From the NCBI RefSeq assembly GCF_009600985.1, contig NZ_VDFP01000007.1:1-64000 (forward strand): DNA of 64,000 nucleotides, read 5' to 3'. The translations under genes were made by a program, and so were the position numbers. The notes under the pieces were generated by a model. It was not told the DNA's origin and searched no databases. It saw nothing but the letters and a program-made list of their open reading frames with translations. Position 1 is the first letter of the stretch. Every line of letters begins with the position of its first letter. This document shows, piece by piece, positions 43,541 through 52,233 of this stretch. This DNA comes from Companilactobacillus halodurans. GTDB lineage: Bacteria > Bacillota > Bacilli > Lactobacillales > Lactobacillaceae.

Positions 43541-44221
43541 ATGAGTTCATTAGAAGAATTTCAAAAATTAAATCCAGATTATAAGATTCTTTCAATTGAT
43601 GATCCTGATTTTAAAAAGTACGGTAAAGTTTATACAAATTATGATATTAGCGAAGTAACTGATTTTATGGATAAGAATGTAAAAATTTCGAGTCCAGCTA
43701 ATTTTTATACTCCATCAAATAAAGGTTTAGAAGAAATTCCGGTCATTCAAGAAATGTGCCAAGATATTTATGCTAATATGCCAATTGAAGCAGGAGAATG
43801 TACCGGTCAATCAACTAATTTCTCAGCTATCGAATATCACCAAGGCAGCGAGACTAATATTATGTTGACTGATGTCATCATGGTTTTAGGCCAACGTTCA
43901 ACTTTAGATACTAAAGGTTCATATAGTCCATCAGAAGATGGTCAAACATTCTTCGTGCCAGCAGGTACAGTTGTTGAATTTTACAGTTCAACTTTGCACT
44001 ACGCTCCAATCAAAGTTCATGATTCAGGATTCTCAATTATTGTTATCTTGATTAAAGGCAGCAATGAAGAGTTACCAGCTGATTTTAAGAGCACCAACAA
44101 ACGGATCGTTAAACAGAACAAGTTCCAATTGGTCGATCCAAGTCGTAAAGATAAGATTGCAATAGGCGTTCAAGTTGGTTTAACTGGTAAGATGATTGAA
44201 ATGAAGCCACTATCTAAATAA
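43541..44221 (+). CDS. DUF4867 family protein
   Basis: A 226-aa soluble protein that I assign to DUF4867 from its start (QKLNPDYKILSIDDPDFKKY), the middle ECTGQSTNFSAIEYHQGSE and the cupin-like FFVPAGTVVEFYSSTLHYAP. The family often sits near sugar metabolism genes and looks like a sugar isomerase-type beta-barrel. His, Glu and Tyr residues in these segments could bind metal. Its function is not established. Confidence 0.78.
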   Translation: MSSLEEFQKLNPDYKILSIDDPDFKKYGKVYTNYDISEVTDFMDKNVKISSPANFYTPSNKGLEEIPVIQEMCQDIYANMPIEAGECTGQSTNFSAIEYHQGSETNIMLTDVIMVLGQRSTLDTKGSYSPSEDGQTFFVPAGTVVEFYSSTLHYAPIKVHDSGFSIIVILIKGSNEELPADFKSTNKRIVKQNKFQLVDPSRKDKIAIGVQVGLTGKMIEMKPLSK

Positions 44222-44242
44222 AATTAATGATAATTAAAGAGG

Positions 44243-44272
44243 CAGTCAGTTAACTCTGACTGTATTTTTTTG
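44243..44272 (+). terminator. Terminator of the DUF4867 gene
   Basis: CAGTCAG and CTGACTG arms enclose a 6-nt loop and are followed by TATTTTTTT. Confidence 0.85.
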
Positions 44273-44371
44273 TAATAAAATAAGGATTTATAATTTACTA
44301 AAAATGGCCTAGATGACTGATATCAAGGTGTTTCTGCAAATTACAGCTTAATTTAAAAAGACATACTCTGG

Positions 44372-44510
44372 CTGTTTTTTGATTGAAACTATATATATCA
44401 TGTGTTTTGCACAAAAAACAGGTGAAAAAGTCAAATTTAAAATACAAACTTTTTGTAAATAAATTGAAATAAAAGCATTTCTTTAGATAAATCAGCGATA
44501 ATCAGCGAAA
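44372..44510 (+). promoter_or_regulatory. Non-coding leader upstream of the mannose PTS operon
   Basis: The region 44273-44882 has no gene. It contains the repeat CTGTTTTTTG/CAAAAAACAG (44372-44381 with 44412-44421) and a tandem ATCAGCGATA-ATCAGCGAAA (44491-44510), in very AT-rich sequence. A possible -10 TATTAT lies at 44743-44748. The length suggests a distant promoter or activator sites. Confidence 0.4.
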
Positions 44511-44818
44511 ATAAGTAAAATTGCTTATGCTTTCAAAGAGTTAAATAAGTTAAAATAAAAAAAATTTTAGTGGATTATTTTTTGATTATTTAATACCTAT
44601 TTTTTGAATCTATTATCAGAGTAGTAGCGAATAAGGGACCAAAAATGCATTAAATAATTTAAAAATTTCTTACGAAAAGTTTAAATTTGTTTTTATTTGG
44701 GACTTTTTGTTAAAAAACCTGTTTTTTTTCTGAAAAAAATGATATTATGTAAGGATTCACATGAAGGGTGAGCCAGATTAAAGCAATTTATTTAAGAAAT
44801 TATTTATTTTTTATATCG

Positions 44819-44854
44819 TTTGACCATACTAGGTGGTCAAAGTAAGCGCTTTAA
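44819..44854 (+). promoter_or_regulatory. Inverted repeat and cre-like site before the mannose PTS operon
   Basis: TTTGACCA (44819-44826) and TGGTCAAA (44834-44841) form a perfect 8-bp repeat around 7 nt. It abuts AGTAAGCGCTTTAA (44841-44854), which has a cre core with end mismatches. The segment ends about 28 nt before the start codon. Confidence 0.6.
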
Positions 44855-44882
44855 TCATATAAAAAATAAAGGAGGATTAAAC

Positions 44883-45854
44883 ATGGTTGGAATTGTTATT
44901 GCAAGCCATGGTGACTTCGCTGACGGCATCAAGATGTCAGGTTCAATGATTTTCGGTGAACAAAAAGATGTTCAATCCGTTACGTTACAACCTAACATGG
45001 GGCCTGATGACCTTAAAGCAAAGTTGGAGAAAGCGGTTTCTTCCTTAGAGGATCAAGAACAAGTATTGTTCCTAGTTGATCTTTGGGGAGGAACACCATT
45101 TAACCAAGTAAATGGTTTGTTCGAATCACATAAAGATAAGTGGGCCATCGTCGCTGGTCTCAACTTGCCTATGTTGATTGAAGCCTATGCTTCACGTATG
45201 TCAATGAATTCAGCACAAGAGATTGCTGCTCATATCATTGAAACAGCCAAAGATGGTGTTAAGGTTCGTCCAGAATCTCTACAACCAAAGGCAGCACCAA
45301 AAGCAGCTCCTAAGAAAGCTGTCAGTGGTGGTCAACCTGGATCAATGAAATACGTCTTAGCACGTGTTGATTCACGTTTGCTTCACGGACAAGTTGCTAC
45401 TGGCTGGTCAAGATCAGTCAATCCTACACGTATCATTGTTGTTTCAGATAACGTTGCTAAAGATGATTTGCGTAAGAATTTGATTATGCAAGCCGCACCT
45501 GCTGGTATTAAGGCACACGTTATCCCAATCAAACAAATGATCAAGATTGCAAAGGATGACAAGCATTTCGGTGGCGAACGTGCATTACTATTGTTCGAAA
45601 CACCACAAGATGTACTTAGAGCTATTGAGGGGGGAGTTCCATTGAAGACAATCAATGTCGGATCAATGGCTCACTCAGTTGGTAAAGTACAACCTAATAA
45701 AGTTTTGGCTTTCGACCAAGATGATATCGATACATACAAGAAGATGGAAAAGAAGGGCATCAAGTTTGATGTTCGTAAAGTTCCAACTGACTCAGAAGAT
45801 AATCTTGACAATATCATGAAGAAAGCTCAAGCCGAATTAGATAAGAATAAGTAA
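44883..45854 (+). CDS. manX: PTS mannose-type EIIAB
   Basis: A 323-aa cytoplasmic fusion. The EIIA domain (1-130) carries His9 in VIASHGDFADG, an Ala/Pro/Lys linker (about 137-152) follows, and the EIIB domain (155-320) has its His in RVDSRLLHGQVATGW. It phosphorylates mannose, glucose or glucosamine entering through EIIC/EIID. ATG 44883 has AAAGGAGG upstream; the longer frame from 44820 does not. It is the first gene of manXYZ. Confidence 0.94.
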   Translation: MVGIVIASHGDFADGIKMSGSMIFGEQKDVQSVTLQPNMGPDDLKAKLEKAVSSLEDQEQVLFLVDLWGGTPFNQVNGLFESHKDKWAIVAGLNLPMLIEAYASRMSMNSAQEIAAHIIETAKDGVKVRPESLQPKAAPKAAPKKAVSGGQPGSMKYVLARVDSRLLHGQVATGWSRSVNPTRIIVVSDNVAKDDLRKNLIMQAAPAGIKAHVIPIKQMIKIAKDDKHFGGERALLLFETPQDVLRAIEGGVPLKTINVGSMAHSVGKVQPNKVLAFDQDDIDTYKKMEKKGIKFDVRKVPTDSEDNLDNIMKKAQAELDKNK

Positions 45855-45895
45855 TTTTATATTTATATCAGAAATAAAACGGAGGATTAATAATC

Positions 45896-46720
45896 ATGCA
45901 ATTAAATGCTATTCAGATTATTTTAGTCGTTATCGTGTCGTTCTTAGCTGGTATGGAAGGTATCTTGGATGAATTCCATTTTCACCAACCAGTTATCGCA
46001 TGTACATTGATCGGCTTAGTTACAGGTAACTTGTTACCTTGCCTTATCCTTGGTGGTTCACTACAAATGATCGCCTTAGGTTGGGCTAATATCGGTGCTG
46101 CCGTAGCACCTGATGCTGCTTTGGCAGCTGTTGCTTCAGCTATTATTTTGGTTCTTGGTGGTAAAGGACAAAAGGGTGTTGGTTCAGCCATTGCTATTGC
46201 TGTTCCTCTAGCCGTTGCCGGATTGCTACTAACTATCCTATGTCGTACGTTGGCAACTGGTATTGTTCACATCATGGATAAAGCTGCTGAAGAAGGTAGT
46301 TTTAGAAAGATTGATTTCTGGCAATATGTTGCTATCTGTATGCAAGGTCTACGTATCGCTATCCCTGCAGCATTGATTCTTGCTATTGGTGCTGGTCCTG
46401 TTAAGGCCTTACTTGATGCTATGCCTACTTGGTTGACAGATGGTTTGTCACTTGGTGGTGGTATGGTTGTTGCCGTTGGTTATGCAATGGTTATCAACAT
46501 GATGGCTACTAAAGAAGTATGGCCATTCTTCGCAATTGGTTTCGTACTTGCTACAGTTACAGACTTAACACTAATTGGTCTTGGTGCTATCGGTATTTCT
46601 ATGGCGCTCATCTACTTGAAATTATCTAAATCAGGTGGTAATGGCGGTTCAAACGATGGTGGAGGAAGTTCTTCCTCTAACACCGGTGATCCAGTCGGCG
46701 ACATCATAGATAACTACTAA
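45896..46720 (+). CDS. manY: PTS mannose-type EIIC
   Basis: A 274-aa membrane subunit. GMEGILDEFHFHQPVIACTL and LGGSLQMIALGWANIGAAVAPD carry the EIIC-Man signatures. The C terminus has a Gly/Ser/Asn-rich tail (from about 245). In other lactic acid bacteria this protein with EIID is the receptor for class IIa bacteriocins. GGAGG lies 8 nt before the ATG. Confidence 0.95.
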   Translation: MQLNAIQIILVVIVSFLAGMEGILDEFHFHQPVIACTLIGLVTGNLLPCLILGGSLQMIALGWANIGAAVAPDAALAAVASAIILVLGGKGQKGVGSAIAIAVPLAVAGLLLTILCRTLATGIVHIMDKAAEEGSFRKIDFWQYVAICMQGLRIAIPAALILAIGAGPVKALLDAMPTWLTDGLSLGGGMVVAVGYAMVINMMATKEVWPFFAIGFVLATVTDLTLIGLGAIGISMALIYLKLSKSGGNGGSNDGGGSSSSNTGDPVGDIIDNY

Positions 46721-46739
46721 GAGGGAGGAACTCATAAAA

Positions 46740-47651
46740 ATGGCAGATCAAGTTAAAATTTCTAAAAGAGATAGAATCGCTGTTTGGTGGCGTTCAACAT
46801 TCCTTCAAGGTTCATGGAATTACGAACGTATGCAAAATGGTGGCTGGACTTATTCTTTAATTCCAGTATTGAAAAAATTATATAAAACAAAAGAAGATCG
46901 TGCCGCTGCTTTAAAGCGTCACATGGAATTCTTTAATTGTCACCCTTACTTGGCTTCACCTATTTTAGGTGTAACAATGGCCTTGGAAGAAGAACGTGCC
47001 AATGGTGCACCTATTGATGATGTTGCTATCCAAGGTGTTAAAGTTGGTATGATGGGTCCTTTGGCTGGTATTGGTGATCCTGTGTTCTGGTTCACTGTTA
47101 AGCCTATTATCGGTGCTTTGGCTGCTTCACTAGCTATGACTGGTAACATTATTGGACCAATCATTTACTTCGTAGCATGGAATGCTATTCGTATGGCCTT
47201 CATGTGGTACACACAAGAACTTGGTTATAAAGCCGGTTCTAAGATTACAGATGACGTTTCAGGTGGTACTCTTCAAGATATTACTAAGGGTGCTTCAATT
47301 CTAGGTATGTTTATCCTAGGTGCTTTGATCAACCGTTGGGTTGTTGTTAAGTTCACGCCTACGGTTTCAACTGTAAAACTAGATAAAGGTGCTTACATTG
47401 ATTGGTCGCACTTGCCATCTGGCGCTGCAGGTATCAAGGAAGCCTTGATTCAACAAAAGGCTGGACTTTCATTGACAGCTCACAAGGTAACAACATTGCA
47501 AGATAACTTGGATCAATTGATTCCTGGTTTAGCAGCTCTACTACTAACATTGTTCTGTATGTGGCTACTAAAGAAGAAAGTTTCACCAATCGTTATTATT
47601 CTTGGTTTGTTCGTTGTTGGTGTTGTCCTACACGTACTTCACGTTATGTAA
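46740..47651 (+). CDS. manZ: PTS mannose-type EIID
   Basis: A 303-aa membrane subunit. WRSTFLQGSWNYERMQNGG near the N terminus, FFNCHPYLASPILGVTMALE and GVKVGMMGPLAGIGDPVFWF are EIID signatures. It forms the sugar channel with EIIC. It is the last gene before a strong terminator, so the manO gene downstream has its own promoter. Confidence 0.95.
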   Translation: MADQVKISKRDRIAVWWRSTFLQGSWNYERMQNGGWTYSLIPVLKKLYKTKEDRAAALKRHMEFFNCHPYLASPILGVTMALEEERANGAPIDDVAIQGVKVGMMGPLAGIGDPVFWFTVKPIIGALAASLAMTGNIIGPIIYFVAWNAIRMAFMWYTQELGYKAGSKITDDVSGGTLQDITKGASILGMFILGALINRWVVVKFTPTVSTVKLDKGAYIDWSHLPSGAAGIKEALIQQKAGLSLTAHKVTTLQDNLDQLIPGLAALLLTLFCMWLLKKKVSPIVIILGLFVVGVVLHVLHVM

Positions 47652-47712
47652 TAATTTGAAACTTTCAACTCTTAAAGAAAAATGTAATGTTTAATTTTTG
47701 AGTATTAAACAA

Positions 47713-47756
47713 TTAGGCATGGCAATCGTCTTGTGATTGCCATGCCTATTAGTTTT
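47713..47756 (+). terminator. Terminator of manXYZ
   Basis: AGGCATGGCAATC and GATTGCCATGCCT (13 bp) enclose a 7-nt loop; the T-tract is modest. Confidence 0.8.
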
Positions 47757-47797
47757 CAGCTTGATAAGCGTTTCATAATTAAGTCTTTAACTCTTTT

Positions 47798-47826
47798 TTG
47801 ATAATAAGGAATTTCAGACGTATAAT
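47798..47826 (+). promoter_or_regulatory. manO promoter
   Basis: TTGATA (47798-47803), 17 bp and TATAAT (47821-47826). Confidence 0.75.
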
Positions 47827-47860
47827 CGATTCAGTAAGGTAAAGGAGTAGATTGGATTAA

Positions 47861-48268
47861 ATGGTTGAGTCAATAAATACTAAGGCGGATTTGATTGAAA
47901 AAGCTACTTCCCATTTAGGGATGACAGACTATGGAAAAATAATGGTCGGCGATAAAGGATTTGAATTCTATGATGACCGTGATGTTAATAACTATATTCA
48001 AATTCCTTGGACTGAAGTGGATTTAGTGGTCGTTTCGATAATGTTCGGTGGGAAATGGATTCCACGGTTTGCTTTGCAGACAAAGAAAAATGGAACTTTT
48101 TCCTTTTCGTCTCGAGATCCTAAAAAGGTTTTGCGAGCCATCAGAGTCTACATAAAACCGGATCGAATCGTTCGTTCGCTGAGTTTTTTCCAAGTTGTAG
48201 GGCGTGCTTTTAAAAGAAATCCTAATAAAAAGAGAAATAAGCGTAATAAGAGAAATAAGGCAAAGTAA
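47861..48268 (+). CDS. manO: DUF956 protein, mannose PTS-associated ManO
   Basis: A 135-aa protein of the DUF956 family, which is almost always found beside mannose PTS genes and is often called ManO. IPWTEVDLVVVSIMFGGKWI and FALQTKKNGTFSFSSRDPKK are the family core. The C terminus ends in a repeated Lys-Arg-Asn pattern, which suggests RNA or phospholipid contact, but no function is established. It has its own promoter after the manZ terminator. Confidence 0.88.
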   Translation: MVESINTKADLIEKATSHLGMTDYGKIMVGDKGFEFYDDRDVNNYIQIPWTEVDLVVVSIMFGGKWIPRFALQTKKNGTFSFSSRDPKKVLRAIRVYIKPDRIVRSLSFFQVVGRAFKRNPNKKRNKRNKRNKAK

Positions 48269-48313
48269 AGTCTTTAGATGTTACGTTAAATAGAGTCTGG
48301 AAAATAATTTTAT

Positions 48314-48351
48314 AAGCTAAGGTAATCGAAATCGGTTACCTTGGCTTTTTT
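48314..48351 (+). terminator. Terminator of manO
   Basis: AAGCTAAGGTAA and TTACCTTGGCTT arms followed by T-tract. Confidence 0.85.
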
Positions 48352-48485
48352 ACTTCAAAGCTGGTCACGTTAGGTCACACTCTTGTTTCCTAAGGACGAA
48401 TTGGCAAATCTGAAGACATTTTTTTGGAAAAATCCTTGAACTTGGATTATTTTATTTGTAGTCATAGACAATCAAGGTGATTGAA

Positions 48486-49025
48486 ATGGAAAACAAATTG
48501 AGTTTTGAAAGAAAAATCAGTTTTGAACCATTGTTGATCAGTATTTTTCTGGGGATAACAATAGCAGCCATTGCCTATTCGATTTTTTCAAAGTATCCAC
48601 TAATTTGGATTATTTGTGGTCTGATTGCTTTTGGTATTGAGAGCATGCTGATTTATCCAAAGTATCTGCTTAACTCCTACGGTTATTGGCGAATTGAAGA
48701 TAAAGGTATCTATTACTATGACTATGGAACTTGGAATAAAAAAATCCAAGCAATTTTTTTCCCATCACGTGAAAAGCCAGTAGAATTATTATTTGGAAAT
48801 ATCAACGGCTTTTCAATCATCGATGGCAAGTCCATCATGAATACCCAATATCCATTAGGAGGCACATTACGAGCTCCTCTTGCAAGGCGAATTCACTATT
48901 TGGTTTTAGAAACTAATCAAGGACAAATAAAGTTAAATTGTGCTTGGAAAGCTAATGGAATTCCAACCACCCAAGACGATATCAGAGAAATCGTTGAATT
49001 GATGAATTTAAGGATTTCTCAATAA
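48486..49025 (+). CDS. Small membrane protein, paralogue A
   Basis: About 179 aa with two N-terminal hydrophobic segments (about 18-60), then a soluble domain that begins SYGYWRIEDKGIYYYDYGTW. It is clearly related to the protein at 55668-56186: both share GYWR, YYYDY, TW and the same layout. AAGGTGAT just before ATG 48486 fixes the start. I do not recognise a named family; the soluble part could be a PH-like fold. Confidence 0.75.
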   Translation: MENKLSFERKISFEPLLISIFLGITIAAIAYSIFSKYPLIWIICGLIAFGIESMLIYPKYLLNSYGYWRIEDKGIYYYDYGTWNKKIQAIFFPSREKPVELLFGNINGFSIIDGKSIMNTQYPLGGTLRAPLARRIHYLVLETNQGQIKLNCAWKANGIPTTQDDIREIVELMNLRISQ

Positions 49026-49039
49026 TTACTTATAATTAG

Positions 49040-49072
49040 AAAAAAGTCTGAGAATATGCTCAGGCTTTTTTT
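49040..49072 (+). terminator. Terminator
   Basis: AAAAAG-CTGAG and CTCAG-CTTTTTTT arms. Confidence 0.85.
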
Positions 49073-49231
49073 AACAAATAAACGATTTTGAAATACATTT
49101 GAAGGGTGAGCCCAAAAGAAATTGGTCAAGTGGTCTCGTATCTCAACAAAAAAATAATACTTTATCGAACGCGTTTCATGTCAAGTTTATTTTCGATATA
49201 ATTTGTACGAAGGAAATATTAAGGAGTACAA

Positions 49232-49975
49232 ATGAAAATTTTAAAAAATAATATTATCAAAATAGTTTTGTTGAGCATCATTTTTCCAGTGGTATTAGTT
49301 GTGATGGGAAATTTTATCCATGTAAAATCTGTTGGTAGTTTGATGCAGGGAATGGGTGACTTAGTTGTCTTCCTAGTAGCTTATTTCTTAAATCAAAGAT
49401 ACTTTAGACAAAAGATTGCTTGGTTTAACTCTCATCAAGTAGCTGCTCAACTTTACACAGCATTACCAGCAATTATCATTGTGGCATTTTTGGATTCGCC
49501 GGTACTGATGGCAGCTGATTTTCAAATTAAATGGCAAGTCATTATTGTTTGTCTGTTAGTTGGTTTAGCAGAAGAATTTATTTTTCGTGGAATTTTAGTG
49601 AAATTATTTTTAAAAGTTCTAAATGGCGATGCTCTTGGCAGTGTTGTGGGTTCAGGAATAATTTTTGGATTGATCCATTTTATGAACCTTAGAAGTTTGC
49701 CATTCGGATATGTCTCTGCACAAGTTATCTTTGCGGCCGCAATAGGAATAATCTTTGGAGCCATTTATATCAAAACGAATAACCTTTTAATTGTGATTTT
49801 ATTGCATGCGTTACGAGATATGTTTCCAATGTTTTCTAGTAAAATGATGGCACAAGCTGCTACAACAAGCTTTTCAATGGCAACTTTATATGTAATGATA
49901 ATCTTTTTGTTTATTGCTGTAACGATAGCGTATACTCAATTACGTGATTTTACAGTCAAAAAAGACGAGATCTAA
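49232..49975 (+). CDS. CPBP-family intramembrane metalloprotease
   Basis: A 247-aa protein with about eight hydrophobic segments. The three active-site motifs are present: AEEFIFRG (near residue 110), GLIHFMNLRS (near 147) and LLHALRDMF (near 190). This family (Abi/CAAX-like) includes bacteriocin self-immunity proteins as well as proteases of unknown substrate. No bacteriocin gene is visible nearby. AAGGAG precedes the ATG. Confidence 0.88.
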   Translation: MKILKNNIIKIVLLSIIFPVVLVVMGNFIHVKSVGSLMQGMGDLVVFLVAYFLNQRYFRQKIAWFNSHQVAAQLYTALPAIIIVAFLDSPVLMAADFQIKWQVIIVCLLVGLAEEFIFRGILVKLFLKVLNGDALGSVVGSGIIFGLIHFMNLRSLPFGYVSAQVIFAAAIGIIFGAIYIKTNNLLIVILLHALRDMFPMFSSKMMAQAATTSFSMATLYVMIIFLFIAVTIAYTQLRDFTVKKDEI

Positions 49976-49993
49976 GAAGACCTCGTCTTTTTT
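49958..49993. terminator. Bidirectional terminator
   Basis: AAAAAAGACGAG and CTCGTCTTTTTT arms; the left arm lies inside the end of the CPBP gene. Confidence 0.88.
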
Positions 49994-49997
49994 ATTT

Positions 49998-50780
49998 CTA
50001 AGATAACTTCAATGGTTGCGTGCTATCTAGCCATTCATTAGTTTTAATATTTTTAAAGTACATTGTGACATCTGATGTTGTGTTATTTACTTTTACCAAC
50101 AAAGCTCCATCAAAGTTTTTGCCTGGAAGAACTTGTCCATTATTGCTGGAATTGATAATGGAAGCATTATCGCCAGTAGCTGTTGTTGGATTCAATTGTT
50201 GTCCATCTTGTTTTAACATGATGGCATTTTTTTGAACCTGTTCAGGGACTTGATTAGATTTCGTTTTGTTCAGGTAATTGTATTTTATTAATAAAGCAGC
50301 ATCCCCATTAGAATCTTTAATCAATTTTACCTCATCAGAAATTTTAAAAGTATACCAATCAGAATCATAAGTTAAATTATCATAAGTACCAGCATTTTGA
50401 ATCGTATCAGCTGGGGTTTGCTTTTGTTGAGCTTGCTGATTGTTTTGGTTGGTTTGAGTATTATTATTGTCTTCTTCTTTGGTTACTTTTTGAGGCTTAT
50501 TGACCTTAGGCTTATCCTTAGATTTATCAGATTTTTTGGACTTCTTAGACTTCTTTTTAGAAGTTTTCTTGTGTGATTTAACTTTTTCGATTTTATGAGA
50601 CGGTTGTGCAGAATTATTATCATTAGTTGAACTGATTCCCCAGAAAACCAGTAAACCAATGATAATTATGAGGATAATGATTGAAATAATAAACGGCGTT
50701 TTTTTGTAAAATGGTCGTTTGCTACGCCGAAATTCTTCACGAGTCATGTGAGTTCCATTGTTCTTATTTTTCCTTTTCAT
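49998..50780 (-). CDS. Membrane-anchored DUF5067-like protein
   Basis: 260 aa. A basic cytoplasmic start is followed by one membrane segment (about 29-50), then a Lys/Ser-rich stretch (67-95), an Asn/Gln-rich stretch (105-122) and a C-terminal domain (130-260) that resembles the extracellular DUF5067 fold. The Lys-rich region may bind wall polymers such as teichoic acid; this is inference. It is transcribed alone. Confidence 0.75.
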   Translation of the reverse strand: MKRKNKNNGTHMTREEFRRSKRPFYKKTPFIISIIILIIIIGLLVFWGISSTNDNNSAQPSHKIEKVKSHKKTSKKKSKKSKKSDKSKDKPKVNKPQKVTKEEDNNNTQTNQNNQQAQQKQTPADTIQNAGTYDNLTYDSDWYTFKISDEVKLIKDSNGDAALLIKYNYLNKTKSNQVPEQVQKNAIMLKQDGQQLNPTTATGDNASIINSSNNGQVLPGKNFDGALLVKVNNTTSDVTMYFKNIKTNEWLDSTQPLKLS

Positions 50781-50979
50781 AGCACGTACTCCCCTACAAG
50801 TAATTCGTTAAGTTCATAGTATCATAATTACTTATTCTGAATTAATTAACTAGAAAATGCTTACTTATTCTTAAAAAAAAGAAATTTAATTTAGAGTGTT
50901 GAACTGCTATTTGAAAAGTGGTATAAATATCTGGTCGAAGTTAATGAGATAGTTATTTTTGTAAAAGGGGGTCACTAAG

Positions 50980-51189
50980 ATGTTGTTTTTTGGTAATCAT
51001 GGCGATTATGAGGTAACATGTAATTTCTTTAGCAAAGAAGGCCAAAATATTGCTAAGAAGCGCATTTGTCACAATGTTTCTAAAAAAGAAGCTCGTGACG
51101 GTATGAGAGACTATATAACAAATAGGTTCTCTGATATTATTGATGTAGCTCATCCCATTAAAGTTGTTGCAAAGTTAACAACTAAATAG
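50980..51189 (+). CDS. Small hypothetical protein
   Basis: A 69-aa soluble, basic protein beginning MLFFGNHGDYEVTCNFFSKE. It has a good AAAGGGGGT ribosome site and is followed by a terminator. I do not recognise the family. Confidence 0.65.
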   Translation: MLFFGNHGDYEVTCNFFSKEGQNIAKKRICHNVSKKEARDGMRDYITNRFSDIIDVAHPIKVVAKLTTK

Positions 51190-51210
51190 AAGGATATATA
51201 TGGATTTTTA

Positions 51211-51239
51211 GATGGAGCCGATGGGGTCCATCTTTTTTT
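51211..51239 (+). terminator. Terminator of the small hypothetical gene
   Basis: GATGGA-CC and GG-TCCATC arms followed by TTTTTTT. Confidence 0.85.
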
Positions 51240-51288
51240 ATACATTTTTCTTTAGAATAGGTATGATAGACACGAGGAGGCTATGCTT

Positions 51289-52182
51289 ATGGATCACGAA
51301 AAAGTAACCGGTACACGCTTCTTTTATGTCACAGTTTTAAATATCTTAATTACTATTACCGAGTTTGTCGGCGGCGTCATTTCCGGCAGTCTAGGTTTGA
51401 TTTCAGATGCATTTCATAATTTGGAAGATTCTCTTTCAATCGTTATTTCATATGCTGCAAACGTGATTGGACGAAGAAAGAATAATTCCCAAAAAACTTT
51501 TGGCTATAAGAGGGCTGAAATATTAGCAGCATTCGTCAATTCAATCGTCTTAGTCGTAATTACTTTGATGATGGTTTTCGAATCTTTTAAACGGTTGTCG
51601 CAACCGCAAGAAATCAATGGTAAATTGATGATGATTGTATCCTTGATTGGTTTAGCTGCCAATTTCATTTCCATGTTGATGCTGTTGTCAGGATCTAAAC
51701 ATAATTTGAATATCAAAGCGACTTTTTTACACATGTTGACTGACACATTGTCATCCATTGGCGTTTTTATTGCATCGATTTTTGTTATCTTGTTCAATTG
51801 GACTTGGGTCGATCCAGTGATAACCATTCTGATTGCTGCTTGGCTTTTAAAAGAAGCTTATACGGTCGTTTATGAGACAATCAATATCTTAATGGAAGCC
51901 AGTCCTAAGATTGATTTGGATGCCGTTCAAGCTGCTATTTTAACCGTTCCAGAGATTGTTAAGGTACATCACGTTCATGTTTGGATGATTGATGAAAATC
52001 ACATCATGCTAGATGCGCATATCAATGTTGTAAAAAATTGCAATATGATGGAACTAGATGGACTCTATGATCGAGTCGATAAATTGTTGAAAGACGAATT
52101 CAATATCACTCACGTTACTCTACAGGCTGAGTGTGCTAGAGGATTAGACAACTCCTTGATAGAGATTAATAAGAAAGTGTAA
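51289..52182 (+). CDS. Cation diffusion facilitator, CzcD-like
   Basis: A 297-aa exporter of zinc or related divalent metal ions. Six membrane segments occupy residues 10-200. The metal-site motifs are LISDAFHNLEDS in helix 2 and HMLTDTLSSIG in helix 5, and the C-terminal cytoplasmic domain has VHHVHVWMIDENHIMLDAHI. ATG 51289 lies 8 nt after GAGGAGG and is better than ATG 51283. The gap to the next gene is short, so co-transcription is possible. Confidence 0.92.
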   Translation: MDHEKVTGTRFFYVTVLNILITITEFVGGVISGSLGLISDAFHNLEDSLSIVISYAANVIGRRKNNSQKTFGYKRAEILAAFVNSIVLVVITLMMVFESFKRLSQPQEINGKLMMIVSLIGLAANFISMLMLLSGSKHNLNIKATFLHMLTDTLSSIGVFIASIFVILFNWTWVDPVITILIAAWLLKEAYTVVYETINILMEASPKIDLDAVQAAILTVPEIVKVHHVHVWMIDENHIMLDAHINVVKNCNMMELDGLYDRVDKLLKDEFNITHVTLQAECARGLDNSLIEINKKV

Positions 52183-52233
52183 TTGTGCTAAGATTAGAGG
52201 GTAATTCTATATGAAAGTTGGGAATGTCGTAAT

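Noticed and set aside
44369-44390. Possible sigma-54 promoter before the mannose PTS (TGGC followed by TTGAT)
   Set aside because: The -12 GC is missing, and no LevR/ManR-type activator gene is nearby.
47761-47776. cre-like TTGATAAGCGTTTCAT before manO
   Set aside because: The core is right but both ends fail the consensus.
44762-49110. The 13-mer TGAAGGGTGAGCC occurs at 44762-44774 and 49098-49110
   Set aside because: Matches of this length are expected by chance in a window this size, and the flanks do not align.
49232-49975. CPBP protein as bacteriocin immunity
   Set aside because: No double-glycine leader peptide or bacteriocin transporter lies nearby, so only the general family name is used.
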